A stretch of 6,482 nucleotides of DNA from Microcaldota archaeon (GTDB lineage Archaea > Micrarchaeota > Micrarchaeia > Norongarragalinales > UBA10210): contig DUGE01000009.1 of the NCBI GenBank assembly GCA_013331595.1, positions 1 through 6,482 on the forward strand, written 5' to 3'. This document shows positions 1 to 4,670 of the stretch, piece by piece (the stretch's first letter is position 1; each line of letters opens with the position of its first letter). The notes beneath the pieces are model-generated. The model did not search any database, was not told the origin of the DNA, and saw only the letters and a list, made by a program, of their open reading frames with translations. A program made the position numbers and the translations under genes.

Positions 1-15
1 TGCTCTGTTGCATAA
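1..15 (+). repeat. Left terminal inverted repeat of the IS
   Basis: TGCTCTGTTGCATAA is the inverse of 988-1002 with one mismatch (A versus G at repeat position 12). It may extend one or more bases to the left of the window. Confidence 0.85.
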
Positions 16-74
16 CTAGCTTTAAGTAGGCGTCTTTCGTCGTCTGTTTGGTGGGTTTTTCGGAGGAAAAGCTC

Positions 75-944
75 ATGACCAGCAAAACAGACGACGCCAA
101 GTACATCCGCCGAGGCATGCTTTTAGCATGCCCCGAGTTCCTAGGCGACTGGCAAGCCGAACTTGCCCGCATGAACCGGGACAAGGTCGGCGCGCCCTAC
201 GAATATCCTGATTCACTGCTGGACTTCGCTGCACGATTGAAAGACTACGCGGGACTGTCGTCCCGCGCCGTTGAAGGATTCCTGCTCGGCCTGAGCACGT
301 ATATTCCGAACATGAAACGCTGCGACCACACTACCATTTGCCGCCGTGTGAACGAGTTTTCCAAAGCGTTAAAGACGCTCGGCGGTTCAACCATTGCGAT
401 TGACTCTAGCGGGCTAACGCCCGCGCGAAAAGGTGGTTGGTTGGCATTCAAGCATCGCAAAAAACAGGCGTACGTGAAGATTCATTTTGCCGTCGACGTG
501 CGCGACGGCAAAATCCTCGAGTTTAAAGTCACGCCGGATACGGTGGGCGACAATAAAGTGTTTCCCGAGCTGGTTGAAAAAGTGCGCAAGCGCTCTCGCG
601 TTAGGAAAGCGCTTGCGGACGGGGCGTACGACGACAAGAAAATCGATAATGCCGCCAAGACCGGCGGCTATAAGCTCGTTGTGCCGCCGCGAAAGAATTC
701 TCGCGTGCGGCGGAAGCCGCCTCCAGAATCAGCGGCGAGAAACCAGCGCGTGCGCGAGTGGAAGAACCTCGGCAAGAAGCGTTGGAAAAAGAAGAAGGGT
801 TATGGAAAACGTTGGGCGGTTGAAACCGTTTACAGCACTTGGAAGCGTTTGTTTGGTGAGGGTCTTTCGGCTCGCGGGCCGAAAGGCGTCGAAGCGGAAG
901 TTCGGCGCAAAGTGTTTTTGCTCAACTTGTTTTTGGCGTTGTAA
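75..944 (+). CDS. IS5-family DDE transposase
   Basis: Transposase of 289 aa that would cut and rejoin the IS ends by RNase-H-fold DDE chemistry. Visible in order are an N-terminal DNA-binding region ending in DHTTICRR (about residues 84-91), the first catalytic Asp in TIAIDSSGL (D110), the second in ADGAYD (D182), a very basic Lys/Arg stretch at about 215-248, and the catalytic Glu in RWAVETVYSTWKR (E250), with the spaced Y/R/K pattern usual after that Glu. The ATG at 75 is chosen because GGAGG (62-66) lies 8 bases before it; an in-frame TTG at 48 would put this ribosome site inside the gene. A TATA-like CTTTAAGTA lies at about 20-28. There is no frameshift or missing catalytic residue, so the copy looks intact. 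It ends 43 bases before the right repeat, a normal arrangement for a one-gene IS. Confidence 0.9.
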   Translation: MTSKTDDAKYIRRGMLLACPEFLGDWQAELARMNRDKVGAPYEYPDSLLDFAARLKDYAGLSSRAVEGFLLGLSTYIPNMKRCDHTTICRRVNEFSKALKTLGGSTIAIDSSGLTPARKGGWLAFKHRKKQAYVKIHFAVDVRDGKILEFKVTPDTVGDNKVFPELVEKVRKRSRVRKALADGAYDDKKIDNAAKTGGYKLVVPPRKNSRVRRKPPPESAARNQRVREWKNLGKKRWKKKKGYGKRWAVETVYSTWKRLFGEGLSARGPKGVEAEVRRKVFLLNLFLAL

Positions 945-960
945 TCTTTTTGGAAAAAAC

Positions 961-981
961 AAGCCGAAAACTATTCGGCTT
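961..981 (+). terminator. Hairpin downstream of the transposase
   Basis: AAGCCGAA (961-968) and TTCGGCTT (974-981) form a perfect 8-bp stem with a 5-base loop, followed by the AT-rich AATTATTTA. It lies between the transposase stop and the right inverted repeat, so it may end transposase transcription or block read-in from outside. The role is inferred. Confidence 0.5.
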
Positions 982-987
982 AATTAT

Positions 988-1002
988 TTACGCAACAGAG
1001 CA
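988..1002 (-). repeat. Right terminal inverted repeat of the IS
   Basis: Read on the minus strand this is TGCTCTGTTGCGTAA, matching the left end at 14 of 15 positions. It marks the IS/host junction near base 1002. Confidence 0.85.
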
Positions 1003-1049
1003 GAGATTGCTATAGTTGCAAAAGCAATGAAAATAATGAATAAGAACAT
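1003..1049 (-). pseudogene. Possible 5' fragment of a membrane or secreted protein gene cut by the IS
   Basis: On the minus strand an ATG at 1047-1049 opens a frame reading MFLFIIFIAFATIAIS up to the IS edge. It then runs six codons into the right inverted repeat (ALLRK and a stop). The stretch is uniformly hydrophobic, like a signal peptide or first transmembrane helix, which suggests a host gene whose 5' end lies here and whose body lies beyond the left edge of the window. Against this, the fragment is only 16 codons, AT-rich DNA easily yields Phe/Ile-rich frames, and no clear ribosome site or TATA box precedes it. Between this fragment and the tRNA (1050-1120) I see nothing else recognisable. 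Confidence 0.3.
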
Positions 1050-1155
1050 TAGGCTGGGCTTGAAATACAAAAAGAGATCTGAGCTTTATTCAAACACCTA
1101 TTGATGAACACATTGTAACGTGGGGTCGCGGAGAATCGAACTCCGATCTGCAGGT

Positions 1156-1330
1156 TTCAACTTAGGGGAGAACCGTAGCACTCCCTCGTCTTTTCACTGA
1201 AGAGACCTCTTCACATTTCGAAACAAGTCCGAAATCAGAGCTCCAAATTACATAACTCAATCATCGCCTTGCAAGCAATTCGCGGTTGGCAACAACCGCC
1301 TTTGCTGCAAAAGGCTCTCACAACAAAAAC
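1156..1330 (-). other. 175-nt intron of tRNA-Trp
   Basis: Sequence between tRNA positions 37 and 38, presumed to be removed by the tRNA-splicing endonuclease and RNA ligase. It is packed with stems. From 5' to 3' these are: a long arm closed by GCCTT/AAGGC (1315-1266) and tipped by GCGGTTG-TTGC-CAACCGC (1299-1282); ATTTCG/CGAAAT (1235-1215, 9-nt loop); TGAAGA-GGTC-TCTTCA (1213-1198); and GGGAG/CTCCC (1185-1166). The exact borders rest on restoring a 7-nt anticodon loop. A strict bulge-helix-bulge could not be drawn at the exon junction: in the standard register only two of four central pairs form, so a relaxed motif or a shift of a base is possible. A self-splicing intron is a less likely alternative. 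Confidence 0.75.
1235..1267 (-). ncRNA. Candidate box C/D guide within the tRNA-Trp intron
   Basis: On the minus strand a box C-like GCGATGA (1267-1261; consensus RUGAUGA, one mismatch) is followed by a guide and a perfect box D/D' CTGA (1238-1235). The nine guide bases directly before CTGA, TTTGGAGCT (1247-1239), pair with tRNA-Trp positions 30-38 of the spliced molecule, with two G-U pairs. The fifth base upstream of the box (G1243) faces C34, exactly the base the box D plus five rule would select for 2'-O-methylation. Haloarchaeal and Pyrococcus tRNA-Trp introns are known to guide this modification. The guide-to-C-box distance (22 nt) is longer than usual, and a convincing second C'/D pair was not found. 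Confidence 0.6.
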
Positions 1331-1400
1331 CTGGAGCCTGCCGTAATGCCATTATACCATGACCCCATACGAATGGCCTAGGAATACTAAGCAAAAGGAC

Positions 1401-1410
1401 GATATTTAAT
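1401..1410. promoter_or_regulatory. Shared TATA-like box between tRNA-Trp and the PH-domain gene
   Basis: GATATTTAAT reads as a BoxA-like element on both strands (minus: ATTAAATATC). On the plus strand its centre is about 27 bases before the ATG at 1433, predicting a leaderless mRNA. On the minus strand it lies about 35-44 bases before the tRNA 5' end, leaving room for a short trimmed leader. The dual use is inferred from spacing. Confidence 0.5.
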
Positions 1411-1432
1411 TGAACGCCTGCATCAATTTTAC

Positions 1433-2041
1433 ATGCCTGATGAAATCGACAAAATCCTTTCCGACGGGGAGAAAGTTTTATGGAGAGCCCAGCCCGTCAA
1501 AACGCCGTGGGTCATCTCAAAAACGTTCGGCCTAGGCGGACAAGGCACTGGAAGCGCAGCTTTGCTTGTGCTCTTGATTCCAATCCTGACATTACTAACG
1601 GCTTTACTTTTTTTCAGCACGTCTAAAACCGCTGCAGGCAAAAGGGCAATTCCGGCATTCGACGTTTCGACGATAGTCTCTTACTTTCTCTTGCTCGTCG
1701 GAATAATTTTGACACTGCGCTTGGCTTTCGCATTGCTTTCCTACAAAGTGACGGCCTACGCCATAACAAACCAGCGCGTCATATTCCAATCGGGCATCAT
1801 CGGCCGCGATTTCAAGAGCGTTCCATTCAATTCAACAACCAGCCCTAGCCTGGAAGTAAGTTGGCTTGGCGAGAAATACGGCGCTGGAAACATCATCCTA
1901 GGCCCCGCAGGCGTCACATATATGAAACGCGGCGCCATGATGGCGTTCAACGTTCTCCGCTGGGTTCCACAGCCCTATGAAGTAATGAAAATATTGAACA
2001 AGGCCACGAAATCCGCGCCAGTAACGCGCTTCATAAAATGA
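1433..2041 (+). CDS. Two-TM protein with bacterial-type PH domain
   Basis: Membrane protein of 202 aa. The N-terminal cytosolic stretch contains GEKVLWRAQP (12-21), a motif that often precedes the membrane segments in bPH2 proteins. Two hydrophobic helices follow (about 42-62 and 81-102). A bPH2-like region (103-191) reads YKVTAYAITNQRVIFQSGIIGRD..., then a GAGNI strand and the closing VPQPYEVMKIL. One PH copy with two TM helices is a common layout for this family (YdbS/YdbT-like and archaeal relatives). The precise function is unknown; such domains are thought to act in membrane-associated protein contacts. ATG 1433 lies at leaderless distance from the box at 1401-1410, with no ribosome site. 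It is divergent from tRNA-Trp and 70 bases upstream of rnhB, with its own promoter between them. Confidence 0.8.
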   Translation: MPDEIDKILSDGEKVLWRAQPVKTPWVISKTFGLGGQGTGSAALLVLLIPILTLLTALLFFSTSKTAAGKRAIPAFDVSTIVSYFLLLVGIILTLRLAFALLSYKVTAYAITNQRVIFQSGIIGRDFKSVPFNSTTSPSLEVSWLGEKYGAGNIILGPAGVTYMKRGAMMAFNVLRWVPQPYEVMKILNKATKSAPVTRFIK

Positions 2042-2076
2042 TGGCGCAAAACAAACACGCATTTTAATCCTTAAGC

Positions 2077-2086
2077 AATTATAATC
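2077..2086 (+). promoter_or_regulatory. Probable TATA box of rnhB
   Basis: AATTATAATC sits about 30 bases before the rnhB ATG at 2112, the spacing expected for a leaderless or nearly leaderless archaeal mRNA. A weak purine run (AAAAGGTCG, 2098-2106) could also help ribosome binding. Confidence 0.45.
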
Positions 2087-2111
2087 TACGTTCAATTAAA
2101 AGGTCGACAAA

Positions 2112-2807
2112 ATGGAAAAAACAATTATAGCAGGCGTTGACGAGGCTGGCAGAGAAGTTAAACTTTCAGTTTGACTTTAGCCAAAAGGCTGCGTCTTCGG
2201 CGGATTGTTCCTGTGCGCGTTCTCAAGCGAATCCTCACTAGAAGGGGAATTGCGCACCATGGGAGTGAAAGACTCGAAAGTCCTCACGCCCTCCACTCGA
2301 AGCAAACTCTACCACAAGCTCATCAAAATGGGCGACTATACGGTCGTGGAATACCCTGCAGAGAAACTAACAGACTTGATGCGCAAGAAAGTTTCACTCA
2401 ACCTCATTGAAGCAATAATGGTTGCCGAAGCAATCTCGCAGTTGAAGGACAAGCCCCACACTGTGTTTGTCGACTCCCCGGATGCAGTTCCGGGAAAATT
2501 CGAGGGACGCATCCGCCAGTTTTTCGATGGCGTGGTGGAATTTGTTTGCGAAAACAAGGCCGATGCGAAATACCCTGTTGTTTCAGCAGCCTCAATCATC
2601 GCGAAAGTCCTGCGCGACCAGCAGATAGAACACCTGCACAATGAAATAGGGGATTTCGGGTCGGGCTATACGAGCGACCCCAAGACAATCGAATTTCTAG
2701 ACAAGAACTGGAAAAACAAGGACATCCAGAAGTACCTGCGCCACGAGTGGTCGACAATCAAGGACAAAAAGAGCACTCAAATGGGAATGGGAAAGTTCTT
2801 CGAGTGA
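2112..2807 (+). CDS. rnhB: Ribonuclease HII, interrupted by a 33-nt intron
   Basis: Endonuclease that nicks the RNA strand of RNA-DNA hybrids and at single ribonucleotides in DNA. Read from ATG 2112, the frame gives MEKTIIAGVDEAGR and then meets TGA (2172) and TAG (2178). Removing 2153-2185 keeps the same frame and restores GVDEAGRG, giving 220 aa, a usual archaeal size. Family motifs are all present: catalytic D10 and E11, GVKDSK, VDSPD (D110), KAD-YPVVSAASIIAKVLRD (D158), GSGYTSDPKT and HEWST. The C-terminus QMGMGKFF (212-219) fits the PCNA-interacting box QxxMxxFF. No other frameshift or stop occurs in about 200 codons. Cys replaces the more usual Pro after GRG. If it were not spliced, a TTG at 2205 could give only a protein lacking the first catalytic pair, so intron removal is the better reading. 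Confidence 0.85.
2153..2185 (+). other. Probable bulge-helix-bulge mini-intron in rnhB
   Basis: A 33-nt in-frame insert carrying TGA and TAG. The RNA can fold as follows. Outer helix: 2139-2146 with 2188-2195 (one A-G mismatch, one G-U). Central helix: TGGC 2147-2150 with GCCA 2180-2183. 5' bulge AGA (2151-2153) and 3' bulge AAA (2184-2186). Inner helix: 2155-2163 with 2169-2177 (9 bp, one G-U), possibly extended by G2154-U2178, closed by a 5-nt loop. The BHB rule cuts after the second base of each bulge, that is after 2152 and 2185. That removes exactly 33 nt and rebuilds GGC-AGA-GGC (Gly-Arg-Gly). Deviations are an unpaired A2179 and G2187. The intron is phase 2, inside the Arg codon. Confidence 0.8.
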
Positions 2808-2824
2808 AAAGCCACATTGGCCCG

Positions 2825-3292
2825 CTAACGCGCTGGAAGCTGGTAATGGTATAAGTGCACCCCGTCTTTAACAGTGGTCGAATGATGAAACCCCAGCACA
2901 GTCGGATTTGAATTTGACTCTTTGGCAAGTTTGGAATCCCGTTTTTCCGCTATCTCCATGAGAACCTGGCCCAGAGCCCGGCGCACGTACTCCCGAAAAA
3001 TGTCCCTTGCAACCTGCCGCCTAGTCAATTCTTTCGAAAGCGATTTGAAAACATCCAACAAAGCACCGCTAACCGGAAGTTTTTTGACGAACGGATAAAC
3101 GGGGCCAGGCTCGCTGCCTTTAGGGGCCATAGCAAGACCGCGAGCCCGTGCTCCGACAATTTTTTGTAACGCCTCGGTGTTCGTTATTTGTACTACCAAA
3201 GGCCGCTTTTCATCAAAAGAGTTTGGCGCCAAAACGTGAAAATGCGTTTCAGTCATTACCGGAACACTGTGAACAGCCTGTTTTCCAGCCAT
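2825..3292 (-). CDS. Unrecognised 155-aa basic protein
   Basis: An open frame of 155 codons that I cannot assign to a family. It is soluble-looking, with no signal peptide or membrane helix. A beta-rich N-terminal half is suggested by HFHVLAPNSF and RPLVVQITN. A long, charged amphipathic stretch follows at about 84-122 (LSKELTRRQVARDIFREYVRRALGQ onward), and the tail is His/Tyr-rich (GFHHSTTVKDGVHLYHYQL). ATG 3292 has no ribosome site but lies about 25 bases after a TATA-like TTAAAATCC, fitting leaderless expression; Met13 (3256) is an alternative start. It converges on rnhB with 17 bases between the stops, and no T-run terminator is seen there. Confidence 0.65.
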   Translation of the reverse strand: MAGKQAVHSVPVMTETHFHVLAPNSFDEKRPLVVQITNTEALQKIVGARARGLAMAPKGSEPGPVYPFVKKLPVSGALLDVFKSLSKELTRRQVARDIFREYVRRALGQVLMEIAEKRDSKLAKESNSNPTVLGFHHSTTVKDGVHLYHYQLPAR

Positions 3293-3312
3293 GCTAAAAA
3301 AAGAGCTTTAAG

Positions 3313-3321
3313 GATTTTAAG
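3313..3321 (-). promoter_or_regulatory. Possible TATA box for the 155-aa gene
   Basis: On the minus strand TTAAAATCC is centred about 25 bases before ATG 3292. It is AT-rich but not a strong match to the archaeal BoxA. Confidence 0.35.
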
Positions 3322-3335
3322 GTTGTTGTGGAATT

Positions 3336-3406
3336 AAAAAAAATGGGAAAAAAGAAAAAAACAAAAGTGAAAAAAATGGGAAGAAACTCGCCTTAAACGA
3401 GTTTCT
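3336..3406 (-). terminator. Terminator of the five-TM protein gene
   Basis: On the minus strand a 9-bp stem, AGAAACTCG/CGAGTTTCT (3398-3406 with 3382-3390), has the stop codon in its loop. Downstream come four T-runs of 6-8 bases (3370-3376, 3355-3361, 3348-3353, 3336-3343). Repeated U-tracts are the usual archaeal termination signal. Confidence 0.7.
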
Positions 3407-4073
3407 CAAGGTCGTCTTCCTTCTTCTTCGCCACGCGGGCGACCGTGTCCTTCATTCCCAAGCCAATCGCGATTGCAAGGCCCAAGCCGAAAGCAAGGCC
3501 AACTGCGCCGAGCAACAGCATGAACGCCGTCCTCAAAATCGAGACATCGGCATTCGGGAGGAACAGGGGCAATGCGATTACCACTGCAGTGTAGACTATG
3601 AACGCCTCAATGACCCAGCCGACCAGGTTGCGGAACGGCATGCTTGACTTCTTTATCGTGTCAGTCAAGTAGTCGCCGGCAAGCAAAGCCAACACGAGGA
3701 TAGCCAAACCTTGGACGAACAGGGGCACGTAACCAACAAACCATGAGACGAGCTGCCCCAGGAAAGTCAGGTTAGTGACTTCAGCGGCAATGCCCAAGAA
3801 CGCCGCTAGGGTCAATAGCTTCAGCGCCTTGCACAAGACGTCCGTAAGCGTAAAGCCGAACAGGGCGTCGTGAATTCCCCTGCGCTTCAACTCCTTCTCC
3901 AAGCCTATGCGCCCGAGGAAATGCTCAAAAACCGAAACCAGAATCATGGAAACTATCCATCCCATTATGAGGAATAGGACCACGATCAGGAAATCTATGA
4001 GCCCCAGCAGGAAGTTTGCCGAAGCGTCGCTCAAAGCGAAAACCAGCCTAGAATATATCACGTCAAAGACCAT
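3393..4073 (-). CDS. Five-TM membrane protein, CmpX/MscS-like TM-helix family
   Basis: Integral membrane protein of 226 aa with about five hydrophobic helices (22-48, 80-98, 110-134, 150-171, 178-206). Its pattern resembles the conserved TM-helix repeats of CmpX-type, mechanosensitive-channel-related proteins. Each repeat has a membrane helix followed by a short amphipathic segment such as EHFLGRIGLEKELKRRGI (50-67), and the final Gly-rich helix runs into GLGMKDTVARV (204-214). The tail is a charged KKKEDDLEKL. It lacks the large cytosolic beta domain of true MscS channels, so gating activity is only a possibility. ATG 4073 is supported by a strong GGTGAGAGG 5 bases upstream, in contrast to the leaderless neighbours. 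It is divergent from the S8e operon and has an unusual structured leader and a clear terminator. Confidence 0.75.
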   Translation of the reverse strand: MVFDVIYSRLVFALSDASANFLLGLIDFLIVVLFLIMGWIVSMILVSVFEHFLGRIGLEKELKRRGIHDALFGFTLTDVLCKALKLLTLAAFLGIAAEVTNLTFLGQLVSWFVGYVPLFVQGLAILVLALLAGDYLTDTIKKSSMPFRNLVGWVIEAFIVYTAVVIALPLFLPNADVSILRTAFMLLLGAVGLAFGLGLAIAIGLGMKDTVARVAKKKEDDLEKLV

Positions 4074-4136
4074 TTTTTCCTCTCACCCCTCGTTTCAATA
4101 CCCCTTTGCGGGGCTTTCGCCCGTTCAGGTAGGTGC
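4074..4136 (-). promoter_or_regulatory. Structured 5' leader, possible RNA switch
   Basis: A start site about 26 bases after the TATA box at 4156-4165 would give an RNA of about 63 nt before ATG 4073, beginning GCACCTACC. It can form hairpin A, GGGC-GAAA-GCCC (4122-4111, GNRA tetraloop), or hairpin B, CCCC-GCAAA-GGGG (4113-4101). These share three C residues and exclude each other. CACC (4135-4132) can pair with GGTG (4087-4084) inside the ribosome-binding region. The arrangement looks like translational control, but I do not recognise a known riboswitch class. Confidence 0.45.
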
Positions 4137-4155
4137 TTTACATTACAAAATCACA

Positions 4156-4165
4156 GTTTAAAAAA
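4156..4165 (-). promoter_or_regulatory. TATA box for the five-TM protein gene
   Basis: Minus-strand TTTTTTAAAC, centred near 4160, is the best BoxA-like element upstream of the leader. It predicts transcription starting near 4134. Confidence 0.45.
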
Positions 4166-4174
4166 CAATGGGAA

Positions 4175-4209
4175 GGTTTAAATACGGGAATTCGAAGGAG
4201 TATTTAAGA
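4175..4209 (+). promoter_or_regulatory. Two TATA-like boxes before the S8e operon
   Basis: GGTTTAAATAC (4175-4185) and GTATTTAAGA (4200-4209) are both good BoxA-like elements. Starts about 26 bases downstream would give leaders of roughly 54 or 30 bases before ATG 4260, the shorter one still including the ribosome-binding site. Which box is used cannot be decided from sequence. Confidence 0.55.
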
Positions 4210-4259
4210 CTTTTTCTATTGGCTTTAGGACGCCTTTTAGGAATTTTGGGAGTGAAACT

Positions 4260-4649
4260 ATGGTTCAGTATCACAAGCATTCGAAAACCAAGAGATCGGG
4301 CAGCGGAGGCCTCAAGCGCTCCAGCCGCGACAAGATTCTCGCACACTACGGCGGCTTCTTTTCAAGGCCGCACTTGAGCCAAAGCGAGAAGGAAGTGCGC
4401 AAGCCCTACCGCACCATTGGAGGCGGGAACAAGGTCGCAGCGGCAAAAATAGCTTTCGCCAACGTGGTCGTGCAAGGCAAGACCAAGAAAGTGCGCATCA
4501 AGAACGTGGCGGAAAACCCGGCAAACAGGCACTTCGCCAGGGAAAACATAATTACAAAAGGCGCGATTGTTGAAACCGAGGCCGGCAAGGCGCGCATTAC
4601 GAGCAGGCCTGGCCAGAACGGCGTTGCAAACGCAATCCTGGTTAAATAA
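4260..4649 (+). CDS. rps8e: 30S ribosomal protein S8e
   Basis: Small-subunit ribosomal protein of the archaeal/eukaryotic S8e family, 129 aa. The diagnostic core is [17 protein letters not shown] (about 84-100) followed by [19 protein letters not shown] (101-119). The basic N-terminus with [12 protein letters not shown] matches the family's rRNA-binding Gly-rich stretch. Length is typical of archaeal S8e, which is shorter than the eukaryotic form. ATG 4260 has GGGAGTG (4248-4254) 5 bases upstream. It is the first gene of an apparent operon; gar1 follows after 21 bases. Confidence 0.95.
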   Translation: MVQYHKHSKTKRSGSGGLKRSSRDKILAHYGGFFSRPHLSQSEKEVRKPYRTIGGGNKVAAAKIAFANVVVQGKTKKVRIKNVAENPANRHFARENIITKGAIVETEAGKARITSRPGQNGVANAILVK

Positions 4650-4670
4650 AAGTTCTAGAGGTTTTAGCCC

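Larger units (their letters stand above)
1..1002 (+). mobile_element. IS5-family-like insertion sequence
   Basis: A complete-looking 1.0-kb insertion sequence bounded by 15-bp imperfect inverted repeats (1-15 and 988-1002, 14 of 15 matching) around a single DDE transposase gene. Ends reading GCTCTGTTGCATAA and the transposase's DHTTICRR block both resemble the IS5 family, particularly IS903-like members; the assignment is from memory of the family. The left repeat starts at base 1, so the target-site duplication cannot be tested and the outer base of each end is uncertain. A contig end at a multicopy IS could explain that edge. Confidence 0.85.
1121..1366 (-). tRNA. tRNA-Trp (CCA anticodon) with intron
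   Basis: Transfer RNA for tryptophan on the minus strand; removing 1156-1330 leaves a 71-nt mature body. Acceptor stem GGGGTC pairs with GACCCC (6 bp plus an A7-C66 mismatch) and the discriminator is A (1121). The D arm is GTA/TAC with a GG-containing loop. The anticodon stem GCAGG pairs with CCTGC around loop C-T-CCA-G-A, with the anticodon at 1334-1332. The T arm is CGGAG/CTCCG with loop TTCGATT. No CCA follows A73, so the tail must be added by enzyme. The intron lies between positions 37 and 38, the usual archaeal site, and tRNA-Trp is the best-known carrier of long introns in archaea. The A7-C66 mismatch and the three-pair D stem are the weak points. Confidence 0.88.

Noticed and set aside
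48..74. TTG at 48 as the transposase start, adding nine residues
   Set aside because: A good ribosome-binding site (GGAGG at 62-66) would lie inside the gene and is ideally placed for the ATG at 75.
487..1104. Long plus-strand open frame overlapping the transposase
   Set aside because: It reads the transposase in another frame, gives a Cys/Arg-rich product without motifs, and crosses the IS right end into host DNA.
1156..1330. Group I self-splicing intron in tRNA-Trp
   Set aside because: It is short for the class, no P7/G-binding core was recognised, and position 37/38 is the protein-spliced archaeal site.
2172..2180. Stop-codon recoding (selenocysteine at TGA, pyrrolysine at TAG) in rnhB
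   Set aside because: Two different stops six bases apart would both need recoding, and the 11 extra residues would break the GRG active-site motif.
2148..2189. Translational bypass between the matching GGC codons at 2148 and 2187
   Set aside because: Hopping between them would drop the conserved Arg-Gly of GRG; the BHB cuts restore the motif exactly. It remains a weak alternative because a hairpin with stops is present.
2112..2807. rnhB as a decaying pseudogene
   Set aside because: The insert keeps the frame, all catalytic motifs and the PIP box are intact, and there is no other lesion.
3336..3380. Repeated AAAAAAATGGGAA segments as a direct repeat or array
   Set aside because: Only two imperfect copies in simple A-rich sequence; better explained as U-tracts of the terminator on the other strand.
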